DNA of 64,000 bases from Glycomyces amatae (lineage in GTDB: Bacteria; Actinomycetota; Actinomycetes; Mycobacteriales; Micromonosporaceae), in NCBI RefSeq assembly GCF_020991375.1, contig NZ_JAJLQZ010000002.1, positions 310,001-374,000 of the forward strand, read 5' to 3'. Both the position numbers and the translations under genes were made by a program. The stretch's first letter is position 1, and every line of letters starts with the position of its first letter. Shown in pieces: positions 36,340 to 44,569 of this stretch. Under the pieces are notes generated by a model. It did not search any database. It worked only from the letters and a program-made list of their open reading frames with translations, and was not told the origin of the DNA.

Positions 36340-36562
36340 GAGCACGCGCAGCAATAGCGCCGGGACCTCCGAGTGCGTCGAGCTGCGCCGGTCCTGGCGC
36401 AAGAGCACGCGCAGCAGCAGCGGTAGCGACGGCAACTGCGTCGAGATCGCCCCGTGCGGCGACGCCGGTTTCCACGTGCGCGACTCGAAACTGGGCGATG
36501 CCTCCCCCCTGTTCGACCTGAGCGAGCGGGACCTCACCGCCCTCATCAACGCCACCGCTTGA
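36311..36562 (+). CDS. DUF397 protein with duplicated N-terminal motif
   Basis: 83 residues from TTG at 36311; TTGGAGG stands exactly six bases upstream, deciding the start. The DUF397 signature (WRKSTRSxSxG...CVEI...VRDSK...L) is clear, but the first half occurs twice: WRKSTRSNSAGTSECVEL then WRKSTRSSSGSDGNCVEI, a 63-base tandem repeat (36332 and 36395). Translation is coupled to the XRE gene. DUF397 proteins usually act as partner (antidote-like) of the XRE protein. Confidence 0.88.
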   Translation: MKQNVTAWRKSTRSNSAGTSECVELRRSWRKSTRSSSGSDGNCVEIAPCGDAGFHVRDSKLGDASPLFDLSERDLTALINATA

Positions 36563-36644
36563 TCACGACGACTTCGCCTGCGGCCCCGCCCTTTCGGACG
36601 GGGCCGCAGTGCTCGACGGCCTGCTGCGCGGACGGGGGACGTGC

Positions 36645-37547
36645 TTGAACCGGCGGACGACCCATGAGGAGATCCTCGCCGAACGGCTCCGCGAAGCCGG
36701 TTACGCCGCAACGAGAGTCGAGAGTGCCGTCGGCGGGGTGGTCGCCGTCGCCGGACTGGTCGCGCTCCAAGACGGCTCGCAGGTCTTCGCCAAGACGCTG
36801 CCGGGACCCGAGACGGACGTGTTCACCGTCGAGGCCGCCGGGCTCGCCGCGCTCCGCGACCTCGGCGGCACGAACACGCCCGAGGTGCTGCACGCCTCCC
36901 CGCGCCTGCTCGTCCTGGAGCGGATGCGGCCGCGCCGCGACGACGAGCCCTTCTGGGAACGCCTCGCGCACACGGTCGCCGCGCTGCACACCTCCACCGT
37001 CGGCGACCGGTTCGGCTGGCACCGCGACGGCTGGCTGGGCCGGCTGCGCCAGGACAACGCCTGGGAGCGGGACGGCCACGTCTTCTTCGCCGAGCGGCGC
37101 GTCCTGCGCTGGCTGTCCGAACCGCTGGTCGGGGCGGCGTTCGACCGCGAGGAGCGCCGGGCCCTCGAAGGCCTGTGCGCCGCGCTGCCCGAGCTGGTCC
37201 CCGCGCGGCCGCCGTGCCTGCTCCACGGCGACCTGTGGCAGGGCAACGTCGTCGCCACCGACGGAGGCGAGCCCGTGCTCATCGACCCGGCCGCGTCCTA
37301 CGGCTGGCCCGAGGCCGAGCTCAGCATGACGTGGTGCGCGCTGCGCCCGCCCGCCTCCGAGCGGTTCTTCGCCGTCTACCGGGAGGTCGCCGGGCTCGAC
37401 GACGGCTGGGAGGAGCGGATGCCGATCCTGCACCTGCGGGAGCTGCTCAGCGTCATCGCCCATGACGACGACGACGACGGCGGCGCGGCGGCCGCCGTCC
37501 GGGCGGTCATCGCGCCGTTCCGGCGCCGCGGAGCGCCCCCGCGCTGA
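36645..37547 (+). CDS. Fructosamine kinase/APH-like kinase
   Basis: 300 residues. The catalytic loop HGDLWQGNVV and VLIDPAASYG are the hallmarks of the fructosamine kinase family, which phosphorylates ketoamines so that sugars fall off glycated lysines. N-terminal Lys in VFAKTLP is the ATP-contacting residue. TTG at 36645 is preferred because GGGGGAC lies upstream; GTG at 36609 is the alternative. A poly-Asp stretch lies near the C-terminus. Confidence 0.85.
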   Translation: MNRRTTHEEILAERLREAGYAATRVESAVGGVVAVAGLVALQDGSQVFAKTLPGPETDVFTVEAAGLAALRDLGGTNTPEVLHASPRLLVLERMRPRRDDEPFWERLAHTVAALHTSTVGDRFGWHRDGWLGRLRQDNAWERDGHVFFAERRVLRWLSEPLVGAAFDREERRALEGLCAALPELVPARPPCLLHGDLWQGNVVATDGGEPVLIDPAASYGWPEAELSMTWCALRPPASERFFAVYREVAGLDDGWEERMPILHLRELLSVIAHDDDDDGGAAAAVRAVIAPFRRRGAPPR

Positions 37548-37659
37548 GGCCGCTCGCGGTCCCAGGCGTCACAGCCGTGCTCCTCGGGCACCGGGACGGG
37601 CCGGCCGGGGCGTAGTCTCGCGAAGCCCCTTCGGCCCCTGCGCATCTCGAAAGGAAGCC

Positions 37660-38448
37660 ATGCCCTCCTCGTCTTCCCGCACCGCCCCGAGCCCCTGGCC
37701 CGTGCTCGGCGTCTTCACGCTGCTCGCCTTCCTGTTCTCCGGGGCGATCGGCCTGCTCCAGCCGGCGGTCGACGCCGAACTGCTCACCCTCGCGCAGTTC
37801 GGCCCCGCGCTCGGGGCCCTGGCGACATGGCTGATCTACCGCAGGCGCCTCAAGGCCCTGCTGCCGCAAGCGGTCTCGCGGAAGCAGGTGGTCGCCCACA
37901 CCGTGCTGATGGCCGCCGCCGTCGCGCTCTTCGCCGCCCTGGCCATCGGGTTCTCGCTGGCCACGGGGACCGGTCTGGCGGGCGTCTCCAGTGTCGCGGG
38001 GGCGCCGTTCGTCCTGTACCTGGTGCTCCAGCTCGTCGGGGCGACCGGCGAGGAGATCGGGTGGCGCGGCCTCATGCAGCCGCTGTTCGAGACCCGGATG
38101 GGGCGCTTCGCGGCGTCGGTCGTCACCGGTGTCGTCTGGGCCCTGTGGCACGTCCAGATCTTCACCGCCGGGCTCCTGGTCGCCGCCTCGTTCCTCGTCT
38201 CGACCATCGCCTTCGCGGTCCTGCTGGGGCACATGGGCAACGGCGCCTTCTGGCAGCGCGTGGCCACGGCCGCCGCGGGCCACTGGCTCATCAACGTCGC
38301 CCTGCACACCGTCGCGGGCGAGGAGGTCAACGAGTCGCCGCAGGTGTACGTCACCGCCGTCGCCGCCGTGGTCACGACCGCGGTGTTCATGGCGCTGTTC
38401 CGGCGCGCCGTCGCCCGGCGCCGCGGGCGGGAGGCCGCGGCCCTATAG
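37660..38448 (+). CDS. CPBP-family intramembrane metalloprotease
   Basis: 262 residues, about eight membrane helices. Motif 1 is EEIGWRG (Glu131, Glu132, Arg136), motif 2 ALWHVQ (His164), motif 3 GHWLINVALH. These are the residues of CAAX-prenyl-protease/bacteriocin-processing (CPBP) enzymes. ATG with AAAGGAAG. Convergent with the methyltransferase gene; stops overlap in CTATAG. Confidence 0.9.
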   Translation: MPSSSSRTAPSPWPVLGVFTLLAFLFSGAIGLLQPAVDAELLTLAQFGPALGALATWLIYRRRLKALLPQAVSRKQVVAHTVLMAAAVALFAALAIGFSLATGTGLAGVSSVAGAPFVLYLVLQLVGATGEEIGWRGLMQPLFETRMGRFAASVVTGVVWALWHVQIFTAGLLVAASFLVSTIAFAVLLGHMGNGAFWQRVATAAAGHWLINVALHTVAGEEVNESPQVYVTAVAAVVTTAVFMALFRRAVARRRGREAAAL

Positions 38449-39084
38449 GGACGGCTTGCGGGCGGTGCCGACGAGGTGGGGGCTCTGGGAGACCGGCCAC
38501 GGCAGGAACGGGAGCCGCTCGGTCGCCAGGTCGTCGGTCGCGAAGCCCGCCTCCCGGATCGCGCCGAGGGTGTCCCGGGAGAGGTGGCAGCCGCCGTTCA
38601 GGTGCGTCCAGAGGACGGCGTCGAGGGCCTTCTCGGTGAAGCGCCGGGCGCGGCCGGGCGAGCCGACGTGCTCGAAGCCCACCAGAGCGCCGCCGGGTTT
38701 GAGCACGCGCGCGATCTCGGCCAGGGCCGCGGCCTGGTCGTCCACCGAGCAGAGCACGGCCGTGGCGACCACGGCGTCGAACGAGCCGGTCTCGACCGGC
38801 AGCGACTCGGCGGTGCCCTCGACGACGGCGGCCTTGAGGCCGAGTTCCTCGGCGCGTTCGCGGGCCAGGTCGCGGAAGCGCTCCTCGGGTTCGACGGCGA
38901 CCAGTTCGGTCACGGCACCGGGGTAGTGGGGGAAGTTGGCGCCGAAGCCGCAGCCGATTTCGAGGACGCGCCCTTCCAGCGGGGCGAGCAGGCGCGCGCG
39001 CAGCGCGGCGAGGCCGCGCTCCTCGAGCCGGGCGGCGGCGTCCGGGTACCAGCGGGCGAACAGGGGTCGGTTGCGGCGTGCCAA
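38443..39084 (-). CDS. Class I SAM-dependent methyltransferase
   Basis: 213 residues. SAM-binding motif I VLEIGCGFGANF, acidic end of strand 2 VAVEPE, motif IV VVATAVLCSVDD, followed by LKPGGALVGFEHV. TTG at 39084 is supported by GAGGAGG at 7 bases. Resembles the methyltransferase type 11/UbiE-like group; substrate not readable. Confidence 0.9.
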   Translation of the reverse strand: MARRNRPLFARWYPDAAARLEERGLAALRARLLAPLEGRVLEIGCGFGANFPHYPGAVTELVAVEPEERFRDLARERAEELGLKAAVVEGTAESLPVETGSFDAVVATAVLCSVDDQAAALAEIARVLKPGGALVGFEHVGSPGRARRFTEKALDAVLWTHLNGGCHLSRDTLGAIREAGFATDDLATERLPFLPWPVSQSPHLVGTARKPSL

Positions 39085-39192
39085 GGGGGTCCTCCTCTGG
39101 GGAGCGTGTCAACGCGGGCATTGCTCGTGTTCGAGCCTAGTCAAGAGTGTTCACCGGTGGGTGCCGCAGGGCGGCGGCGGGGACCGCCGGGG

Positions 39193-39381
39193 TCACTCCT
39201 CGTCGCGCTGCGACCGGGCCAGGGCCACGACGGCGACCACGACGCCCAGCAGCAGGATCGCGGCCACGAGGAAGGTGTCGACCGCGAACAGGGCGTTGAG
39301 GCCCTGCGCGAGGAACGGGGCCGCCATCGCGAGGAGGGCCGCCAGGGCGATCCAGCGGGCGTTGCGGCGCATGAAGTCCAT
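39193..39381 (-). CDS. Small two-helix membrane protein
   Basis: 62 residues with two membrane helices (ALAALLAMAAPFLAQGL, then FLVAAILLLGVVVAVVALA) and a charged tail RSQRDEE. GGAGGAG precedes the ATG. No family recognised; upstream of the unknown 634-residue gene's end by 75 bases. Confidence 0.65.
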   Translation of the reverse strand: MDFMRRNARWIALAALLAMAAPFLAQGLNALFAVDTFLVAAILLLGVVVAVVALARSQRDEE

Positions 39382-39455
39382 CGGTGCTCCTCCCGGGTTC
39401 CCCGCGAGCCTACGGGAGGCGCCGGGGCGGGTGGACCCGGCGTCGCCCGGGGCGC

Positions 39456-41360
39456 TCAGTTGGTGCGGGTGTTGGGCAGGTGGTCGCCGAGGTAGCCGAT
39501 CCAGATCTTGCCGGTCGCGCCGCCCGCGTCGTCGAGGAAGTGCATGCGGGGCGCGGGCGAGCCGACGGCCTGGAGCTTGATGTGCGAGGGCATGAAGACG
39601 CGCCCGGACGGGTCGATCTGGGCGGGGACGCGGAAGACCCGGGCCCGGTGGTACTTGGGGTTGCCCGAGACCGAGTCGGACTCCTTCATGGACACCATGG
39701 CGGGGGTGATGACCGGCGCGCCGGGCAGGGGCCGGGCGCACCAGTCGTAGAAGCCGCCGGTGAAGCGGTCCTCGGCGCGGGCCTCGGCGTAGGCGTCGAG
39801 GGCGAGCAGGGCGTCCCAGGCCTTGCCGGTCCAGCGGCGGCGCTGGCGCGGGTACATGACGTCGAGCCGGGAGACCTCGGTGTCGAGGGTGTCGGGCAGG
39901 TCGAGGCGGCGCAGGCGCCTGCGGGCGCGCTGGACGACGTCCATGAGGCTCTCGGCCTCCCAGTGGCCGTCGAGGTCGGTCTGGACGCCGTAGACGGGGT
40001 CGGCGTGCTCGGCGAGGCGGCCCTCGAGCCAGCGGACGCGGTCCTGGGCCTTGCGCTCGTGCTCCTGGAGCTCGACGTAGTCGGACTCGAGCTGGTCGTA
40101 CTGCTCCTGGAGCCGTTCGAGCCCGTGGCCGCGGCCGTGCGGGCCGAGGAGGCCGGAGGCCTCGACGGCGCGGGTGAGGGCGTCGAGGTGGGCGGACATG
40201 GTCTTGATGAGCGCGGTGGTCTCGGAGTCGCCGCCGCGGGCCATGTCGACGAGGGCCTCGAGGACGCTGTCGTCGAGGTGGTCGGCGAGCCGCTCGGCGA
40301 TGCGGTCGGCGAGGCCCTCGGCGGCGGCGGGGGTCTCGACGACGGCGGGGGCGGCCTCCGGCGGCGGTGCGGGCGCGACCGGCGGCGGGGCGGGCTCGGT
40401 CGGCGCGGGGGCGGGTGCGGCCGGCGGCTCCGGCGCGGGGGCCTGGGCGGGCGGGGCGGCCCGCTGCGGCCGCGGCTGGCGGGGGACGGCCATCGCGGCG
40501 GGGCTCGGCGGCGGGGCGTGCAGGTCCCCCGGGGCGAGGGTCCCGGCGAGGACGCGGGCGACGCGCGGTTCGGTCTGGCGCACGTCGGTCGGGAGCGGGC
40601 GGTGCACGGAGAGGTCGGCGACGCCTTCGACGACGACGCCGAGCGCGCGCACCCCGTGGTCGCGGATGGCGCCGCCGCCGCGGGGCTGGTGGCGCATCGC
40701 GTAGGTCTCCTCGCCGGGGCGCACGCCCGGCAGGTAGGTGCGCAGGCCGCCGCCGAAGACGCTGAGGTCGGGGCCGAGCCAGGCGTTGAGGTCGTCCTGG
40801 GTCCTGGTGTCGTAGAGGCGCGCGACGACGGCGACGCCCGCGAGGGCCGCGGCCAGGTGGTCGGCGCAGGCGGTGACGAGTCCGGGCTCGGTGCGGTCGG
40901 CGGTGAGGACGATGACCGGGACCCCGCGGTCGGGGTCGGCGAGCCAGGCGGTGAGCTCCTTGACCTCCTCGGGGCCGACCAGGTGCGGGCCCGCCTCGAC
41001 CGGGACGGCGCCGTCGGTGGCGCGGCCGGTGGCGAGGAAGGGCGCCACGAACCCGGGGGCCTGGGCGGGGGGCTCGTCGGCGTCCCCTTCGACGGTGACG
41101 CGGACCCAGCTCTTGGCGGGGTCGGGGGCCGCGGCCCAGGTCGCGGTGGTGCGCAGACGCCCGCCGGGGGCGGGCGCGTCGAGGAGGTAGCGGCCGCAGA
41201 CCCCGTCGTCGGCGAGGACGGCCCGGCCGCGTCCGGCGGCACGCTCGAGGCGGGGCGAGCCGTCGTCCGCCACGCCGGCCCACGCGGCGAACGTCCGCCG
41301 CAGGCGCGGGCCGAGCCGCTGGCCGCCGTCGCGGAGCAATGCCTGGTAGAACTGCGTCAC
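39456..41360 (-). CDS. Large multidomain protein of unknown family
   Basis: 634 residues from GTG at 41360. Residues 1-300 form an alpha/beta region with runs such as VPVIVLTADR and LYDTRTQDDLNAWLGPDL; about 305-375 is a Pro/Ala linker; 385-470 is helical and includes a coiled coil (LERLQEQYDQLESDYVELQE); the last 150 residues end in a conserved-looking block (RVFRVPAQIDPSGRVFMPSHI ... GKIWIGYLGDHLP). No signal or membrane segment. I recall similar C-terminal blocks in unannotated actinobacterial proteins but cannot name a family. Standing alone. Confidence 0.7.
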   Translation of the reverse strand: MTQFYQALLRDGGQRLGPRLRRTFAAWAGVADDGSPRLERAAGRGRAVLADDGVCGRYLLDAPAPGGRLRTTATWAAAPDPAKSWVRVTVEGDADEPPAQAPGFVAPFLATGRATDGAVPVEAGPHLVGPEEVKELTAWLADPDRGVPVIVLTADRTEPGLVTACADHLAAALAGVAVVARLYDTRTQDDLNAWLGPDLSVFGGGLRTYLPGVRPGEETYAMRHQPRGGGAIRDHGVRALGVVVEGVADLSVHRPLPTDVRQTEPRVARVLAGTLAPGDLHAPPPSPAAMAVPRQPRPQRAAPPAQAPAPEPPAAPAPAPTEPAPPPVAPAPPPEAAPAVVETPAAAEGLADRIAERLADHLDDSVLEALVDMARGGDSETTALIKTMSAHLDALTRAVEASGLLGPHGRGHGLERLQEQYDQLESDYVELQEHERKAQDRVRWLEGRLAEHADPVYGVQTDLDGHWEAESLMDVVQRARRRLRRLDLPDTLDTEVSRLDVMYPRQRRRWTGKAWDALLALDAYAEARAEDRFTGGFYDWCARPLPGAPVITPAMVSMKESDSVSGNPKYHRARVFRVPAQIDPSGRVFMPSHIKLQAVGSPAPRMHFLDDAGGATGKIWIGYLGDHLPNTRTN

Positions 41361-41517
41361 GGCGCCTCCAACGGTCGGGCACGAGGCCACATTGAGGCAA
41401 CATGCTACTGGAGGCGGGCGGCGCGGTCGTCATCCAAGTCCGATAGGGACGGTCGGGCGGAGGGCGCGCGGAGGGCCCGCGGCGCGAGTGCCGCGGGCCC
41501 TTGGGAAGCGGGGCGCG

Positions 41518-42456
41518 TCAGGTGGCCTCGGGGGCGGACTTCTCGGTCGCGGCGGGCTCGCCGGCCTTGTCGAGGACCGGTCCGCCCACGTCCCGCTCGG
41601 CGCGGTGGCGGCGCACCGAGTGGACGACGGCCGCGGTCCACGCGGCGGCGATGACGATGTAGACGGTCGCGGCGACCCCGCCGGGGGCGTCGATCCAGTC
41701 GCTGCGCAGCAAGGTGCGCGTGTTGGTGAGGACGATGACGCCGCCGACGGCCGAGCCGAGGACGCGCGGGGGGATGTGGCGGACGAGCCAGGCGGCGATC
41801 GGCGCGGCGATGAGGCCGCCGAGCAGCAGGACGCCGACCCAGGCGAAGTTCACGCCCTCGCCGCCGATGCCGATGATGAAGCCGATCGAGGCGGCGACGG
41901 CGACGAGGAACTCGGAGGTGTCGATCGAGCCGATGACCTTGCGGGGCTCGATGCGGCCGCTCGCCAGCAGCGCGGGGGTGCCGACCGGGCCCCACCCGCC
42001 GCCGCCGGAGGCGTCGAGGAAGCCGCCGACGAGGCCCAGCGGGGTCAGGAACCGCTTGCGCAGCGGCTTGCCGAGGTGGCGGGTGTCGACGCCGCGGAAG
42101 GTGAAGCGGATGAGCAGGTACAGGCCCAGGGAGAGCAGCACGAGCGCCATGAACGGGGCGGCGAGCTCGGTCGAGAGCCAGGAGAGGAAGGTGGCGCCCG
42201 CGAAGGCGCCGACGGCGCCGGGCACGCCGATCTTAAGGACGACCTTCCAGTCGACGTTGCCGAAGCGCCAGTGGGCGGCGCCGGAGGCGAGGGTGGTGCC
42301 GATCTCGGCGAGGTGGACGGTGGCCGAGGCGGAGGCGGGGTTGGCGCCTATGGCGAGCAGGAGCGTCGTGGAGGTGACGCCGTATGCCATGCCGAGGCTG
42401 CCGTCGACGAGTTGGGCGGCCAGACCGACCAGGCCCAGGAGGACGAGGGTGCGCAC
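41518..42456 (-). CDS. TauE/SafE-family sulfite/organosulfonate exporter
   Basis: 312 residues, eight to nine helices. TauE/SafE features: GSLGMAYGVTST near the N-terminus and GFLDASGGGGWGPVGTPALL after helix 4. Probably exports sulfite or a C-acid anion. GTG with AAAGG upstream. An AT-rich inverted repeat lies in the promoter. Confidence 0.9.
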   Translation of the reverse strand: MRTLVLLGLVGLAAQLVDGSLGMAYGVTSTTLLLAIGANPASASATVHLAEIGTTLASGAAHWRFGNVDWKVVLKIGVPGAVGAFAGATFLSWLSTELAAPFMALVLLSLGLYLLIRFTFRGVDTRHLGKPLRKRFLTPLGLVGGFLDASGGGGWGPVGTPALLASGRIEPRKVIGSIDTSEFLVAVAASIGFIIGIGGEGVNFAWVGVLLLGGLIAAPIAAWLVRHIPPRVLGSAVGGVIVLTNTRTLLRSDWIDAPGGVAATVYIVIAAAWTAAVVHSVRRHRAERDVGGPVLDKAGEPAATEKSAPEAT

Positions 42457-42490
42457 GGGGAAGCCTTTCGGGACGTTGTCCGGGCAAGTA

Positions 42491-42520
42491 ATTCTACTAA
42501 ATCTATGGGAAATATAGATT
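42491..42520 (-). promoter_or_regulatory. TauE promoter region with 7-7-7 inverted repeat
   Basis: AATCTAT (42500-42506) and ATAGATT (42514-42520) are separated by seven bases. On the minus strand a -10 candidate TAGAAT lies at 42496-42491, so the repeat occupies the -35/-10 interval, a repressor position. Confidence 0.55.
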
Positions 42521-42679
42521 GTCGTGGAGTAGCCGTCAACCGGCGGTCCCGAAGCGCGGGACGCCGCGGCGGCGGGGCTGGAGGCCGGGGTTTCGCGGCG
42601 ATTCCGGGACGCGGGCGCGCCGCGGGGCCCACAATCGGGCCAGACGCCGCCGCCGGCGGCTCAGCAGAGAGGAAGCAGC

Positions 42680-43228
42680 ATGAGCCAACTCATCGCCGTG
42701 GGCTACCCGGACGTCGCCACCGCGCAGACGGTCCTGGCCAAGCTCGCCGACATGCAGAAGCGCGAGCTCATCAAGCTCGGCGACGCGGTGGTCGTCGAGC
42801 GCCGGGACGACGGCAAGGTCAAGCTCCACCAGTCGAACTCGCTGGTCGGCGTCAGCGCCGCGGGCGGGGCCCTGTGGGGCGGCCTCATCGGCCTGCTGTT
42901 CTTCGCGCCGCTGCTGGGCATGGCCGTGGGCGCGGCGGCCGGCGCCGCGGGCGGGGCCATGACCGACGTCGGCGTGGACGACTCCTTCATGAAGGACCTC
43001 GGCAGGGAGCTCAGCCCGGGCAGCGCCGCGCTCGTCCTCCTCGTCCTCACCGCCACCCAGGACAAGGTCCTCGAGGAGCTCGGCGGCCAGTACCAGGGGC
43101 GGCTCCTCCAGACGAACCTCTCGTCCGAGGACGAGGAGCGCCTGCGCGAGGCCATCGACGAGCAGACCTCGGGAGCGGCGGGGAACCGGACCGCGGAGGC
43201 GCAGCCGACGCAGCCCGCGGGCGCCTGA
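42680..43228 (+). CDS. DUF1269 membrane protein
   Basis: 182 residues. A soluble head (SQLIAVGYPDVATAQTVLAKL) precedes a Gly-rich double membrane segment at about 52-95 (GGALWGGLIGLLFFAPLLGMAVGAA, shown in part by its GxxxG repeats), then MKDLGRELSPGSAAL and a disordered tail. This is the DUF1269 layout. Function unknown; often linked with stress in other bacteria. GAGAGGAAG lies before the ATG. Confidence 0.85.
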   Translation: MSQLIAVGYPDVATAQTVLAKLADMQKRELIKLGDAVVVERRDDGKVKLHQSNSLVGVSAAGGALWGGLIGLLFFAPLLGMAVGAAAGAAGGAMTDVGVDDSFMKDLGRELSPGSAALVLLVLTATQDKVLEELGGQYQGRLLQTNLSSEDEERLREAIDEQTSGAAGNRTAEAQPTQPAGA

Positions 43229-43241
43229 CGCACGGGACGGA

Positions 43242-43268
43242 AGCGGACGGGAGCGGCCCCCGTCCGCT
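43242..43268 (+). terminator. Terminator after the DUF1269 gene
   Basis: AGCGGACGGG (43242-43251) pairs with CCCGTCCGCT (43259-43268), followed by TT. Fourteen bases past the stop. Confidence 0.65.
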
Positions 43269-43305
43269 TTCGCCGTTTCCGGGGTCCGGGGGCGCCCGGC
43301 CCGCT

Positions 43306-43311
43306 TACGCT
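43306..43311 (+). promoter_or_regulatory. -10 box of a leaderless phosphatase transcript
   Basis: TACGCT ends seven bases (one helix step) before the GTG at 43318, implying initiation at the start codon. No -35 consensus and no ribosome site are visible. Confidence 0.45.
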
Positions 43312-43317
43312 CGCCTC

Positions 43318-44484
43318 GTGAAGGCGACGGGGCGCGTGGCGGACGACATGCAGGGGTACATGCGCTCCTATGTGCTGCCCGAGACCCCGTGGAGCCGCAT
43401 CGCCGGCGGCCACCCCGGCTCGGTCCTGGTGCTGCGGCTGCTGCCGCTCCTCCTGCTCGCCGTGACCGTCCCGCTCTCCTTCGTGAACCCGATCATGATC
43501 CCGTACGCGAGCTACGCGCTCGTCTTCCTGCCCGCGTTCACCGCCCTGGTCAACGGCCCGGTCGCGACCGCCCTGGCCGCGCTCCTCGTCGTCGCGGTCG
43601 CCTGCACCGGGGCCATGGGGATCCTCCCCTACCCGCACATCGCCTGGGGCGACCTGCCCGCGGTGGCCGCCGTCGGGATGCTGTGCGCCGCCCTCGCCTG
43701 GATCAGGAACCGGATCGTCATGCGCCTGCTCGACATGACGTTCGTGGCCGAGACCGTCCAGGGCGCGATCCTGCCCGAACTGCCCGAACGCGTCGGCGGC
43801 GTGCGGGTCGCCGTGGCCTACCGGACCCCCGAGGGCAGCCCCGGCCTGGTCGGCGGCGACTTCTACGACGTGCAGGAGACCGAGGCCGGGGTGCGCGCCG
43901 TCGTGGGCGACGTGCAGGGCCACGACCTGAGCACCGTGCAGCTCACCGACGCGCTCCTGGGGACCTTCCGGGAGCGGGCGCTCGACGACCCCGACCTGAC
44001 CGTCCTGGCCGCGCGCATGGAGCGGCGGGTGCGCCTGCACAACCGGGGCCGCGACGAGTGGGACCAGTCCTTCGCCACCGCCGCGCTCGTCGAGATCACC
44101 CCGCGGCACGACACCGTCCGCGTCGTCCTGTGCGGGCACCACGCGCCCCTGCTGGTGCGCGGGAGCGCGGTGCCGATCGACGCCAGGCCCATGCCGCCGC
44201 TCGGGCTCGTCGACTTCGGGCTCCAGCGCGCCGAGATCCGCGAAGCGACGCTCATGCCCGGCGACCTCATCGTGGTCTTCAGCGACGGCATCACCGAGGC
44301 CCGCAACGGCGAGGGGCGGACCTTCCCGCTCACGGCGATGCTCAACTCCCACATCGCCGCGGGCGTGCGCGACCCGGACGCGCTGCACCGCAAGCTCAAG
44401 GCCGACTTCCGGGGCGGCGGGTTCGTCCGCACCGACGACCTGACCGTGCTCATCATGCAGGTCTCGGGGTCGGCCTCGCGGTAG
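43318..44484 (+). CDS. Membrane SpoIIE/RsbU-type PP2C phosphatase
   Basis: 388 residues. Four membrane helices between 34 and 130, then a PPM catalytic domain: GGDFYD at 179-184, GDVQGHD at 197-203, FSDGITEARN and TDDLTVLIMQ, which bind two Mn/Mg ions. Such phosphatases act on phosphorylated anti-sigma-factor antagonists. The N-terminus resembles many Streptomyces 'PP2C family protein-serine/threonine phosphatases'. No partner anti-sigma factor is encoded nearby. Confidence 0.9.
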   Translation: MKATGRVADDMQGYMRSYVLPETPWSRIAGGHPGSVLVLRLLPLLLLAVTVPLSFVNPIMIPYASYALVFLPAFTALVNGPVATALAALLVVAVACTGAMGILPYPHIAWGDLPAVAAVGMLCAALAWIRNRIVMRLLDMTFVAETVQGAILPELPERVGGVRVAVAYRTPEGSPGLVGGDFYDVQETEAGVRAVVGDVQGHDLSTVQLTDALLGTFRERALDDPDLTVLAARMERRVRLHNRGRDEWDQSFATAALVEITPRHDTVRVVLCGHHAPLLVRGSAVPIDARPMPPLGLVDFGLQRAEIREATLMPGDLIVVFSDGITEARNGEGRTFPLTAMLNSHIAAGVRDPDALHRKLKADFRGGGFVRTDDLTVLIMQVSGSASR

Positions 44485-44493
44485 GAGGCGGGA

Positions 44494-44523
44494 GCGGCGC
44501 CGCCCCGTTCGGGACGGCGCCGC
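44494..44523. terminator. Terminator hairpin between convergent genes
   Basis: GCGGCGCCG (44494-44502) pairs with CGGCGCCGC (44515-44523), with CCC/GGG stacked inside. Serves the phosphatase and probably the convergent lipoprotein gene. Confidence 0.65.
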
Positions 44524-44569
44524 AAGGCCAGCGGCGTCATGCCGTGCGGACGGCCCGCCGCGGTAGGCC

